Shown here in pieces: positions 8,748 through 17,666 of a stretch of DNA of 64,000 nt. Positions within the stretch are counted from its first letter, which is position 1; each line of letters begins with the position of its first letter. The DNA lies in the NCBI GenBank assembly GCA_963603285.1, contig CAVCMG010000007.1, forward strand, positions 28,998-92,997, read 5' to 3'. The position numbers were made by a program, and so were the translations under genes. The stretch comes from UBA11957 sp963603285. GTDB lineage: Bacteria; Bacillota; Clostridia; Lachnospirales; Lachnospiraceae. A model generated the notes under the pieces. It did not search any database, was not told the origin of the DNA, and saw only the letters and a program-made list of their open reading frames with translations.

Positions 8748-10670
8748 CTAAACATCCAGCTGCGCATCCCGCGCATGCTCATAGATAAACGCCTTACGTG
8801 GCGGTACATCCGTACCCATCAGGATTTCTGTAACCTCGGAGGCCAGCCGGGCATCCTCGATCTCCACCTGTTTTAAACGGCGGGTCTCTGGATCCAGCGT
8901 CGTCTCCCAAAGCTGCTGGGCATCCATCTCACCCAGACCCTTGTACCGCTGCAGGGTAAACGGCCCGGTATGGCGTTTTCTGTATTTTTCCAGTGCCTTG
9001 TCATCGTACAGATACTCTTCCTCACCACGGGAAGGGATCGCCTTATATAACGGCGGCATCGCAATATACACATGCCCCTCGTAGATCAGCTCCGGCATAA
9101 ACCGATAAAACAATGTCAGAAGCAGCGTCGAGATATGTGCACCATCGACATCGGCATCGGCCATGATGATGATCTTGTCGTATCTGAGCTTTGTGATATC
9201 AAAATCGTTGCCGTATCCTTCGGAAAAACCACAGCCAAAGGCATTGATCATGGACTTGATCTCTGCATTGGCCAGCACCTTATCAATGGAAGCCTTCTCC
9301 ACGTTCAGGATCTTACCACGGATCGGCAGGATGGCCTGATAAGCACGGTCTCTGGCTGTCTTGGCGGAACCACCGGCGGAATCACCCTCGACGATAAAGA
9401 TCTCGCACAGGGACGGATCCTTTTTCTCGCAGTTGGCCAGCTTTCCGTTGGAATCAAAGGAATATTTCTGTTTGGTCAGAAGGTTGGTCTTGGCACGTTC
9501 CTCGGTCTTGCGGATCTTTGCCGAACGCTCGGCACAGGAAAGCACCTGCTTTAACTGTTCCAGATTACGGTCAAAGTACAGCTGTACCTGATCGGCTGTC
9601 ACCTTACCGGTGGCTTTGGCTGCGTCCTGGTTATCCAGCTTTGTCTTGGTCTGACCCTCAAAACGGGGCGCCGGATGCTTGATCGATACAACAGCGGTCA
9701 TGCCGTTTCGGATATCCGCACCGGTAAAATTGCTGTCCTTTTCCTTTAAAATTCCCAGCTCTCTGGCATAGGTATTCATAAGTGTGGTAAATGTGGTCTT
9801 AAAGCCGGTCAGATGTGTACCACCCTCGGCATTGTAAATATTGTTACAGAAGCCCAGGACATTCTCATGAAATTCGTTGACATACTGAAATGCACATTCC
9901 ACAGTCACACCGTCAGCCTCGCCTTTAAAATAAACCGGTTCAATAACAGCCTCTTTATTCTGATCCAGTTCCTTGACAAAGCCAATAATACCATCCGGCT
10001 CATGAAACGTCACGATCTCCGGCGTTTCTTTTCTGTCATCCTCAAAATGAATCGTCAGATTGGGATTTAAGTATGCCGTCTCATGCATACGGCTTTTGAC
10101 CTCTGTTGCGGAGAAATCTGTCCGGTCAAAGATCTCCGGATCCGGCAGGAAGCTGATCGTTGTTCCGGTCTCCTTCGTACGGCCTAGCTTCGGCAAAAGG
10201 CCATCCACCAGCTCCAGTGCAGCCTCACCGCGCTCATAACGGTCATGATGGATATAGCCCTCTCTTGCGATCTGTACATCCATCCATTCGGACAGGGCAT
10301 TGACAACCGAAGAACCTACGCCGTGCAGACCGCCGCTGGTTTTGTATACAGAATCATCAAACTTACCGCCCGCATGCAGCGTTGTAAATACAAGACGCGC
10401 TGCTGGGACTCCCTTCTGATGCATACCGACCGGGATACCCCGGCCATTATCCCGTACAGTACAGGAGCCGTCTTTATTTAACGTAATATAGATCTGGTCG
10501 CAGAAACCGGCCAGATGCTCATCGACCGCATTGTCCACGATCTCATAGATCAGATGGTTCAGTCCCTTTCTGGAGGTACTGCCGATATACATTCCCGGTC
10601 TCTTGCGCACAGCCTCCAGTCCTTCGAGGACGGATATGCTGCTGGCATCATATTTGACACTCTTTGCCAT
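8748..10670 (-). CDS. parE: Type IIA topoisomerase B subunit, ParE-like ATPase
   Basis: A 640-aa GHKL ATPase subunit. Seen: VRKRPGMYIG, the Mg-binding Asn block YEIVDNAVDEH, DNGRGIPVG, the GGLHGVGSSVVNALS lid, the QTKTKLDN loop, the Toprim EGDSAGGSAK and DADVDGAHI motifs, and the C-terminal QRYKGLGEM. It supplies ATP-driven strand passage for the downstream ParC-like subunit. The GyrB/ParE split is not resolvable from motifs alone; pairing with a subunit lacking the gyrase box favours ParE. No dnaA or recF is nearby, so this is not the origin-proximal gyrBA locus. Confidence 0.82.
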   Translation of the reverse strand: MAKSVKYDASSISVLEGLEAVRKRPGMYIGSTSRKGLNHLIYEIVDNAVDEHLAGFCDQIYITLNKDGSCTVRDNGRGIPVGMHQKGVPAARLVFTTLHAGGKFDDSVYKTSGGLHGVGSSVVNALSEWMDVQIAREGYIHHDRYERGEAALELVDGLLPKLGRTKETGTTISFLPDPEIFDRTDFSATEVKSRMHETAYLNPNLTIHFEDDRKETPEIVTFHEPDGIIGFVKELDQNKEAVIEPVYFKGEADGVTVECAFQYVNEFHENVLGFCNNIYNAEGGTHLTGFKTTFTTLMNTYARELGILKEKDSNFTGADIRNGMTAVVSIKHPAPRFEGQTKTKLDNQDAAKATGKVTADQVQLYFDRNLEQLKQVLSCAERSAKIRKTEERAKTNLLTKQKYSFDSNGKLANCEKKDPSLCEIFIVEGDSAGGSAKTARDRAYQAILPIRGKILNVEKASIDKVLANAEIKSMINAFGCGFSEGYGNDFDITKLRYDKIIIMADADVDGAHISTLLLTLFYRFMPELIYEGHVYIAMPPLYKAIPSRGEEEYLYDDKALEKYRKRHTGPFTLQRYKGLGEMDAQQLWETTLDPETRRLKQVEIEDARLASEVTEILMGTDVPPRKAFIYEHARDAQLDV

Positions 10671-10694
10671 AGTATTTCCTTTCTCGTAAAAAAT

Positions 10695-10729
10695 CTGCGG
10701 ACCACCCGTACAGGGCGGGTGGCTCGCAG
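10695..10729 (-). terminator. Terminator after the SH3/Big2 putative amidase gene
   Basis: On the minus strand a GC-rich stem (TGCGAGCCACCCG / CGGGTGGTCCGCA, one mismatched step) is followed by ATTTTTTAC. It lies 14 nt after the stop of the 562-aa secreted protein and before the parE-like gene, separating the two units. Confidence 0.85.
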
Positions 10730-10742
10730 TCGTTTTATGTTT

Positions 10743-12431
10743 CTATTTGACTTTTATCTTACAGGTAGCTTTTACTTTGCTGCCGTCTTTGGCAGTTGCC
10801 GTGATCGTTACCGTACCCTTCTTGACACCGGTTACCTTACCGGAGGAGGATACCTTGGCGATCTTACTGTTGGAGCTTGACCAGGTCACACCCTTTGTTG
10901 TTGAATTGGACGGTGCATATTTCTCTACAGAAAGCTGTACGGTCTTTTTCTTCTTGATCGTGGCACTCGTCTTGTTCAGTGTGATCTTTGTCACCTTGAC
11001 ACCGGAACTTGTATTGCTACTGGAAGATACTGGTTTGGCATAAGTCTTTCCGTTTTTCAGTAATACCCAGCCGGTCTTTTTATTATATGTTGTACGTCCC
11101 CACTGTTTATTGCCGTTGTACTTGAAGGATGTGACTGTGATTGTCTTGTTTTTCTTGATCGTTGCCAGAGACTTTGCTGAGCCGCTTGCCGTCTTGCGAA
11201 GCTTTACGCTGGACGCTGTAATCTTATACAGTGTCGTACCTACCGTAACCTTGCAGACAGCACGGACATTGCTGCCATCGTTGGCTGTTGCTGTAATTGT
11301 AGCCGTACCCTGCTGCAGTCCTCTGACTACACCGTTGGCATCGACTGTGGCAACTGCATTGTTGGAGCTGATCCAGGTCACACTCTTGTTCGTCGCATTG
11401 GACGGTTTATATGTTTTTACACTCAGCGTCTTTGTAGCATTCTTTGCTAGAAGGATATTGGTCTCACTGAGTCCGATACTGGTAAGCTTTGTTTCTGTTG
11501 GGGTCGGATCTACGATGGCTCCGGAACCGTCCGCAATCTTTTTTGCATAGGTTTTGCTACTGTTTTTCAGAATAACCCAGCCGGATCTGCGATTATATGT
11601 AATCTCTCCCCAGAGATCATTGCCGACCGTTGTCTTTTCAGATACGGCTACCGGTACATAACGAATAGCCTTGTAAGCACTGCCGGAAGCCGTTTTCAGC
11701 TTCTTGGCACTTGTCGACGGCTCCTCATACATATACAGGTTAGCTCCACCGATTTTCCAGAGCTCTCCGGTATAGGATCTGGCATCTTCCGGAACCTCTT
11801 TTAAAGAGCTCTGGTTCTGTGTGCTGTTGATCTGGATTACGCACCAATGATCTGCACTTTTATAAGCATTTAAGGTCCAACTCAGATGATGTCTGTTACC
11901 ATTGTGTGCATTGACAATTGGCTCGCCCTTGCTGTCGTAACCGACACAGATGGCTGCATGGCCATAACGGCTGGCGCCTTTCCAGTAATAGAATACGGCG
12001 TCACCGGGACGGATGGTTGTTTTCGGATCAACTTCTTTCTTATTGCTGTCGCGGTAGCCTGTCTTTTTGGAAGAATCCTTGTAAATCGTTATGGCTTTAC
12101 CGCAGTATTTCTCCAGGTAGGATTTCAGACTGGAAGCATAGGTCCAGCTGATATTTCGTACAATATCTGCCGGCGCATGATACCAGTTGGCGTTCATCTG
12201 TAATCCGCCGGCATGTAAGCTCTGGGATACAAAGTCGGCACAGTCACCACCGAAAATATTGTAATTTGGATAGAAGTCGTTGTAATTGGTCCAGTATTTT
12301 TCGGCATAGGCGATGGCGGCCTGCGGATTGTAGCTGTAGGCGGCGGCTTCTGCTGTCAGTGCTGTTTCCGGCAGGACGGTGCCAAAGACGAGCATGATGG
12401 CCAGCAGGAGTGCGTAACATCTTTTCTTCAT
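10743..12431 (-). CDS. Secreted putative amidase (Amidase_6-like) with SH3 and Big2 repeats
   Basis: A 562-aa exported protein. It has a signal peptide (residues 1-30, hydrophobic core LLLAIMLVFGTVLP, Ala-rich cleavage region), then a papain-like putative amidase domain with the catalytic-looking Cys in GGDCADFVSQ and His in RYGHAAICVG. Two SH3-like wall-binding segments (about 210-285 and 380-430) alternate with two Big2 immunoglobulin-like repeats carrying the SVTWISSNNAVATVD and GVTWSSSNSKIAKVS patterns. The start is the ATG at 12431 behind AGAAGGG; the open frame runs 16 codons further upstream. It is probably a cell-wall or extracellular hydrolase; substrate unknown. Confidence 0.85.
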   Translation of the reverse strand: MKKRCYALLLAIMLVFGTVLPETALTAEAAAYSYNPQAAIAYAEKYWTNYNDFYPNYNIFGGDCADFVSQSLHAGGLQMNANWYHAPADIVRNISWTYASSLKSYLEKYCGKAITIYKDSSKKTGYRDSNKKEVDPKTTIRPGDAVFYYWKGASRYGHAAICVGYDSKGEPIVNAHNGNRHHLSWTLNAYKSADHWCVIQINSTQNQSSLKEVPEDARSYTGELWKIGGANLYMYEEPSTSAKKLKTASGSAYKAIRYVPVAVSEKTTVGNDLWGEITYNRRSGWVILKNSSKTYAKKIADGSGAIVDPTPTETKLTSIGLSETNILLAKNATKTLSVKTYKPSNATNKSVTWISSNNAVATVDANGVVRGLQQGTATITATANDGSNVRAVCKVTVGTTLYKITASSVKLRKTASGSAKSLATIKKNKTITVTSFKYNGNKQWGRTTYNKKTGWVLLKNGKTYAKPVSSSSNTSSGVKVTKITLNKTSATIKKKKTVQLSVEKYAPSNSTTKGVTWSSSNSKIAKVSSSGKVTGVKKGTVTITATAKDGSKVKATCKIKVK

Positions 12432-12562
12432 TGTTTTTACCCTTCTCTTTGCAGTTTTATACTCATATGTTTTTACCATACCTTATTTTTTTTGTGAAAT
12501 CAATATTTTTGCAAGAAAAATGTAACAGATTTGGAAAATTTAACATTTGTGATGGGACGGAC

Positions 12563-12815
12563 GAGAAGAATCGGGGAGACTGCGGGCCGGTATAGCTGGT
12601 TTCAAACAAGTGCAACGCCTGATCGAGCTAAGTGCTAACTTCATCTAATGCGCTCGCTAAAGCGGGCTCGCGCATAGGATTACGTTACTTTGTATCCAGC
12701 AAAAACTGCCAGTGGCAGTTTTTGTCGGAAAGCACTGGATCTCGCTCAGGCTAAAAGCGCACTTTGAATCGTTTGAAACCAGCTATACCGGCCCGCAGCC
12801 TCCCCGATCCTTCTC
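12563..12815. repeat. 253-bp long inverted repeat with internal hairpins
   Basis: The outer arms (about 45 bp, starting 12563 and ending 12815) are nearly identical reverse complements and share GGTATAGCTGGTTTCAAAC. Beyond them the arms stay related with gaps. The core contains a perfect 10-bp hairpin (AAAAACTGCC / GGCAGTTTTT at 12700-12722) and an ATGCGC...GCGCAT hairpin (12648-12676). No open reading frame of note is inside. The element fills most of the 480-bp gap between two minus-strand genes. It resembles a small palindromic mobile element or a large structured transcript. Confidence 0.75.
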
Positions 12816-12828
12816 TGTTTACTGGTGA

Positions 12829-12866
12829 AAACACCCTGCCGGGCTTGTTGATGGCTGGCAGGGTGG
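12829..12866 (-). terminator. Terminator after the cytidylate-kinase-like gene
   Basis: On the minus strand, CACCCTGCC pairs with GGCAGGGTG across a loop and is followed by TTTTCACC. It lies about 50 nt past the stop of the kinase-like gene at 12915 and separates it from the long inverted repeat. Confidence 0.75.
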
Positions 12867-12914
12867 TTCTTAGTTATAGAATATAGGTTTTTCAGCGACA
12901 GCTACGCATATGAG

Positions 12915-13526
12915 TTACTCCATCTTGTAGAGATCGGCGATGATGTCGGCGCATTTTTCGATGCCGTACATACTGCTGTCGAGGCAGAGATGATAGTTGG
13001 GTGCGCTGGCCCATTCGTGTTCGGTGTAGTAACGGTAGTGGCTGGCGCGTTCTCTGTCTTTTTTGCTGAGTATAGTTTCGACATCTTTCGGATCGTAGCC
13101 GTAACGCTCTACGGCGGTCTGTTTACGGAACTCCATGTTGGCATGGATAAAGACATTCATGACATCGTTTCTTTCAGAAAGGAAATAATCGGAGCAGCTG
13201 CCGACAATAATGCATGGTTCTTTCTCTGCAAGGTCTTTGATCACACGGCCCTGTGCGATAAAGAGCTGATCCTGTAAGGACATTCTTTCCTTTGAGAAGG
13301 TATTGTAGGCAAATGTCAGACTGGTTGCTATATTAAACAGCAGACTGTTGGTAACCTTTTCTCCGTTTTCCTCGATAAAGTCTGCTGCAAAGCCGCTTTC
13401 CTTTGCGATCATCTCGATCAGCTGCTGATCATAGCATTTGATCCCCAGCTTTTCTTCCACCATATGACCGATGGCTCTTCCGGCGCTGCCGTGCTGACGG
13501 CTGATGGTAATAACACGTTTTTTCAT
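12915..13526 (-). CDS. Cytidylate kinase-like family protein
   Basis: A 203-aa P-loop protein of the Cytidylate_kin2 type. It begins VITISRQHGSAGRAIG, the modified Walker A typical of this family, with the later blocks CIIVGSCSDYFL and KKDRERASHYRYYT (lid arginines). These proteins are common in Clostridia, often several per genome; their nucleotide substrate is not firmly known. True cytidylate kinase (cmk) is usually about 220 aa with GPSGAGKST, so this is a paralogue rather than cmk. It stands alone between a promoter and a terminator. Confidence 0.85.
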   Translation of the reverse strand: MKKRVITISRQHGSAGRAIGHMVEEKLGIKCYDQQLIEMIAKESGFAADFIEENGEKVTNSLLFNIATSLTFAYNTFSKERMSLQDQLFIAQGRVIKDLAEKEPCIIVGSCSDYFLSERNDVMNVFIHANMEFRKQTAVERYGYDPKDVETILSKKDRERASHYRYYTEHEWASAPNYHLCLDSSMYGIEKCADIIADLYKME

Positions 13527-13567
13527 AGTAAATCCGCCCCCTGACTAACTGGTTTTTATTATTTAAT

Positions 13568-13596
13568 AGAATACCATAAAATGAAGTATTGGGCAA
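13568..13596 (-). promoter_or_regulatory. Sigma-70-type promoter for the cytidylate-kinase-like gene
   Basis: On the minus strand TTGCCC (13591-13596) and TATTCT (13568-13573) are separated by 17 bp, 42 nt upstream of the start codon at 13526. A GGGGGC site precedes the ATG. Confidence 0.5.
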
Positions 13597-13609
13597 TGTC
13601 AGGAGCAGA

Positions 13610-16600
13610 TTATTTTCTGACAATTTCCGTATAATCGAACGGTACGAGCGTATTTACATCATCCCTGTACTGATTATCCAGAGCTGCTACGTAGGTACTG
13701 TCGTCTTCGCCATGATTGTAGAACAGATCCCTGCCGCTCCAGATCAGCGTGTGGGCGATCATGCCGTTGACCATATCCGTATCGGCACAGCGTTTGAAGG
13801 TAAGGCCGGTTTCGGATTGCAGGTCTGCATAGGTTTCAGCCAGAAGTGTGTTCAGCTCTTCCTGATATTCTGCTGTGGATGTATCTACATTCTCATCAGA
13901 GCCCAGTGTTTTCTCCTGTGTCAGCACTTCCTTAATGTGGCTTTCGTCATACCAGCCCTCTTCCTGCCAGGAAATGAGCTGTCTGCGGTTACAGTCTGCA
14001 TCCTTTACCGTTCCGGATTCCAGCCAGACAGATCTGTCCCATCCGGTTTGGAACTGCCAGTATTTTGAAATTTTCAGGCTGTTATCTCTGTATTTCAGCT
14101 GCTGGATCGTTTCATTGGTAAAATCATTTCCCGAATCATCATAGGCATACAGATACAGTGACGTTTCTCCCTGATATTCTCTGGAAAACACTGTCAGCCG
14201 GGCATCCCAGCGATATTTACAGTAGTCACTGGTATCAAATTTCATATCGTCCTGTAAGCCGACCTCCTGTCCATTGGCTTCATATATTTCCAGATACATC
14301 CGGCCTTTATCTCCCGGCGTAAAACGGACAACCAGCATTTCGTCCTGCCCGTCATCGTCCAGATCCCGGATCAGCGCGCTTAAGATACCGTCCATCGGGG
14401 AATCATCGCCCTTTTCCCATGTGTTCAGGGATGTGGAAAGCTGCCATGAATCCGTGGACATGAGGCCGTACTGGGGGATGAGGGTGGATTGGAGGTAGGC
14501 TTCGAAGAGATCCTTCGGAACTTTTTCCTGTTTTTCTGCATTCTTTTTCTGTGCAGTTTCTGATGTGCTTCCCTTCACACTGTCTGTCTGTGTTTTTTCT
14601 GCATCTGCTTTCTCGGCTTTTTCTTTTGCCTCTTTCTGCTGCTCTGTCATTTTTTCTATATACGCATCCACCGCTTTCTGCCCGCGGGATTCTACATTTC
14701 CTGCTGAAATTTCTTCCTGTAAAGACGTTACAGCATCTCCTATATGTAACATGATCGGAACATCCGTCAGAGTCTCTGGCCTTAATATTTCCGCTGTACT
14801 TCCACCGGTCGGATAAGATATTTCCAGAGAATGTCCATTCTCTTTCAGATATGTTTTCACCTCATTCTCAGACAGTGATGGAGCTATCTGCCATACCAAG
14901 GCCACTGCACCAGTCACCATAGGAGCTGCAAAAGATGTTCCGTCAGCACTTCCATATTTATTCTTCGGTCGTGTAGTGTAAACATTTCTGCATGGAGCAT
15001 AAATATCCACATCATTTCCATAATTGCATGCAGTATCTACACTATAAGACTTCCCATCTGCTTTCACACCACCTACAATCATAATATGTGATCGAATATT
15101 CTCATAAGAATATGTATCAAATAATTCCTGATCTTCTCTTACTAAAACAACACTGCAGAAATGTCCATTGTATCTGCTGTCAAATCCGCCAATAGAACCT
15201 GTATTCTGATATCCGTTTCCACTGGATTGCACAAACATAAATTGTGTATAATCGTTTTCAAGTAAACTGATAATTACAAGTGCCATATCTCTCCCCGAGC
15301 GTTCAGCCAGTTTTTCATACATTTCACAGTGTTCTTTATATGTTTCATTTATTCCATCACCTGACCTGTTAAATGAATTTTCATTCATTAATGCTCCCGC
15401 CTGTGTCCATGAATTATTGACAACTTTCGCTCCCTGTTCAATCATCTCACTTTCCATGGCGATAATTTCTCCCGAAGCAATAGCATCATACGGTACTTGC
15501 CAGGAAGAAACCAGCAGCTGCGCATTATCCGCAACGCCACGAATTCCAGTACTGTTATTTCTGGCACCAATAATCCCTGCTACACCTGTTCCATGTCTTG
15601 CATCTTTTGCTTTTGCCCTTCGCGCCTGTCTTCCTTTTACACGTGTAATCCCCGGCGAACTATACACGACTTCACCCGTTCTGGTTTTCGTCTTCACCGT
15701 ACTGATCAGATCTTCATGCTCCATATCAAATCCACTATCAATTACGCCTGCGGTTATAGATGTAAACGTCAGATCACCTTCCTTATTCCATGCGGTATAA
15801 GCGCCTATAGCTTCAGCCCACCAGTTATGTCCCGAAGGGTTATCTTCGTCATATTCTATTGTCTGCACATTTGCGTTAAGATGCATCCATGACAGTTTTG
15901 TTTTGTCCCATGGATTGTTATCTGTTCCCGTCATCGTTGGCTGGATATATACCGGATAGTCATAATCCGCATAGCGCACCAGTTCGTTTGACATTAATAT
16001 TTTTGCTGCTTCCTGTATCTTATCAAATCCTGACTCTGGCAATTCGATTTGCAGATAATCCACGCTACCCTGAATCTGTCCGGTCAGCTTTCCATTCACC
16101 AACGCCAGCAACGTTGCAATTTCTTCCTCTGTAGGTTCACGCCGCAAAAAGGCAACAACCATCCGATCATAGTATTGCACGTTTTCTGTTTCATCCACGC
16201 AAATTATATCTTCTGAGGGTCTCAGGATATAATTGGCATCCTCTTCTCCGTAATACATCGTCTTGCTCGTATCACTGCTTTTTTCCCCCATTGTCGGTAA
16301 AAACAAGCTGACCCCCATAACAATTCCAACAAGAAGCACAGCTATGCAAAGTACTATTGTCCCGACAGGCTTCTTCCCTTTGTTCCCATTCCTTACTTCC
16401 GAAACCGCATACACCGTATGATGATCCTTCACCGTATTGTCATGCTCACGTTCAAACTGCCGGATCTGCTGTTGCAGCTGCTCCTGACCGCCGGGCAGGA
16501 CGGTGACATTTTCCTCTCCGCCGGTCCCGTCTCTGGTGACCAAATCCTGCGGAAAATATTCGGTCAGCTCTACCTGCTTTTTTTCAACAAGATCCGCCGC

Positions 16601-16714
16601 CAGATATACGATCTGATCCCCCTGTACACGGCACACTTCCTGAATCAGATATCTGCCGCCGACGATGGTATCCAAAGGCAGACTGTATGTGAAATCTTCT
16701 TTTCTCTTTTTCAT
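13610..16714 (-). CDS. Membrane-anchored subtilase (S8) with degenerate kinase N-lobe
   Basis: A 1034-aa protein. Residues 10-90 are cytoplasmic and align without gaps to the N-lobes of the two kinases at 21599 and 23774 (shared LP..TI..G.YL, Y.A.DL, EYFP.D, VLP, F.RE). The Gly loop is replaced by RVQGDQ and the catalytic Lys by Thr51, so it cannot be an active kinase. One membrane helix spans 116-140. Outside is a subtilisin domain with the triad Asp326 (VIDSGFD), His374 (HGTGVAG) and Ser594 (GTSFAAP) and oxyanion Asn in SSGNG. A Lys/Glu/Ala-rich linker (about 700-750) precedes a C-terminal region with DLDDDGQDEM, a calcium-loop-like segment. It is the last gene of the PP2C/FHA arm, 67 nt after the FHA gene. 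Confidence 0.9.
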   Translation of the reverse strand: MKKRKEDFTYSLPLDTIVGGRYLIQEVCRVQGDQIVYLAADLVEKKQVELTEYFPQDLVTRDGTGGEENVTVLPGGQEQLQQQIRQFEREHDNTVKDHHTVYAVSEVRNGNKGKKPVGTIVLCIAVLLVGIVMGVSLFLPTMGEKSSDTSKTMYYGEEDANYILRPSEDIICVDETENVQYYDRMVVAFLRREPTEEEIATLLALVNGKLTGQIQGSVDYLQIELPESGFDKIQEAAKILMSNELVRYADYDYPVYIQPTMTGTDNNPWDKTKLSWMHLNANVQTIEYDEDNPSGHNWWAEAIGAYTAWNKEGDLTFTSITAGVIDSGFDMEHEDLISTVKTKTRTGEVVYSSPGITRVKGRQARRAKAKDARHGTGVAGIIGARNNSTGIRGVADNAQLLVSSWQVPYDAIASGEIIAMESEMIEQGAKVVNNSWTQAGALMNENSFNRSGDGINETYKEHCEMYEKLAERSGRDMALVIISLLENDYTQFMFVQSSGNGYQNTGSIGGFDSRYNGHFCSVVLVREDQELFDTYSYENIRSHIMIVGGVKADGKSYSVDTACNYGNDVDIYAPCRNVYTTRPKNKYGSADGTSFAAPMVTGAVALVWQIAPSLSENEVKTYLKENGHSLEISYPTGGSTAEILRPETLTDVPIMLHIGDAVTSLQEEISAGNVESRGQKAVDAYIEKMTEQQKEAKEKAEKADAEKTQTDSVKGSTSETAQKKNAEKQEKVPKDLFEAYLQSTLIPQYGLMSTDSWQLSTSLNTWEKGDDSPMDGILSALIRDLDDDGQDEMLVVRFTPGDKGRMYLEIYEANGQEVGLQDDMKFDTSDYCKYRWDARLTVFSREYQGETSLYLYAYDDSGNDFTNETIQQLKYRDNSLKISKYWQFQTGWDRSVWLESGTVKDADCNRRQLISWQEEGWYDESHIKEVLTQEKTLGSDENVDTSTAEYQEELNTLLAETYADLQSETGLTFKRCADTDMVNGMIAHTLIWSGRDLFYNHGEDDSTYVAALDNQYRDDVNTLVPFDYTEIVRK

Positions 16715-16738
16715 CTGTCTTCTCCCTTCTTACAGATA

Positions 16739-16769
16739 CAGCCGGAAACAGGCGCTGTGTTTCCGGCTG
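16739..16769. other. Strong hairpin between membrane FHA and subtilase genes
   Basis: A perfect 12-bp stem (CAGCCGGAAACA / TGTTTCCGGCTG) with a 7-nt loop lies between the FHA stop and the subtilase start. On the minus strand no T tract follows, so full termination is unlikely. It may set the subtilase level by mRNA processing or partial attenuation. Confidence 0.65.
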
Positions 16770-16781
16770 TTTTGTACCATT

Positions 16782-17666
16782 TTAACGAAATCTGAACTCC
16801 GGTCCTGTTTTTCCCAGCCGTATACCGTCCCCGGGCTGTACCTTTACAAAGGTTCCCTTCGGTAATTTTGCACCGTTTAACAGATATGTACCATTGGTTG
16901 ACAGATCCTGCACATACATACCGTCTGCGCGATACTGCACCATACAGTGGATCCGGCTGATGCCACTCTCATTTAAAATAACACGACACAGCTGCGGATT
17001 TCTGCCGATGGCAAGCTGGCGGATGTCCCGCATGTCAAAGGATGCCCCGTCAAATTCACCGCCGTAGCAATCCATATAGCAGGCTTTGACTGCCGCTACC
17101 GAAGCAGTTTCCGGCGTCTTTGTAACCGGTCGTACCGGTGACACTGCTTCTTTCTTTTCAGCAACAGCCGGTATTTCTTCCATCTGCTTTGCAAACGTTT
17201 TCGACGCTCGTGGTTTTTTCTCACGGGTAGTTCCGACTTCTGCATATTTTTCGTTTTTCTTTTCTCTCCGGATCTCTTTGATGCCTTTTACGACACCAGG
17301 TATCCAGGCAAGAGTGACCGCAAAGGTGAGCAGAAACGTGGCAAATATAAGTCCCCGAATAATACCGCCTTTTCTTCCTGTACAGATCCACCAGATAAAT
17401 CCGGCATCCAGCACATGGCCACTGTAATGCAGTGCACCGGCTGCCCAGCGCAGTAACCACTGCCAGCCAAAGGCATAGCCAAATCCATAGCACGATCCGG
17501 CGCCGATGGTTATCACCAGTCCGAGCACCAGATCTATCGGTGAGGTTCCCAGCTCTCCGGCAGCAATATTCAGCACCAGAATAGGCAGCATAATGATACT
17601 GCCGATGATTGCTCCTCTTTTTCCTCTTTTTACCGCCGACAACGGCTGTTTCTCTGCGGCTGCCAT
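16782..17666 (-). CDS. Multi-pass membrane protein with C-terminal FHA domain
   Basis: A 294-aa protein with three hydrophobic segments (about 18-40, 43-67 and 105-127), a basic linker (130-195) and a C-terminal FHA domain (about 200-292). The phosphothreonine-binding residues are present: GRNP, the SRIH pair and STNGTYLLNG. FHA domains bind phosphothreonine peptides, here on the cytoplasmic side. The start ATG overlaps the upstream stop by one base (TAATG), showing tight coupling with the zinc-ribbon FHA gene. Confidence 0.88.
   Translation of the reverse strand: MAAAEKQPLSAVKRGKRGAIIGSIIMLPILVLNIAAGELGTSPIDLVLGLVITIGAGSCYGFGYAFGWQWLLRWAAGALHYSGHVLDAGFIWWICTGRKGGIIRGLIFATFLLTFAVTLAWIPGVVKGIKEIRREKKNEKYAEVGTTREKKPRASKTFAKQMEEIPAVAEKKEAVSPVRPVTKTPETASVAAVKACYMDCYGGEFDGASFDMRDIRQLAIGRNPQLCRVILNESGISRIHCMVQYRADGMYVQDLSTNGTYLLNGAKLPKGTFVKVQPGDGIRLGKTGPEFRFR

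Noticed and set aside
6487..10670. Topoisomerase pair as a sign of the replication origin
   Set aside because: No dnaA, dnaN or recF and no clustered DnaA boxes were noticed nearby, and the A subunit lacks the gyrase box.
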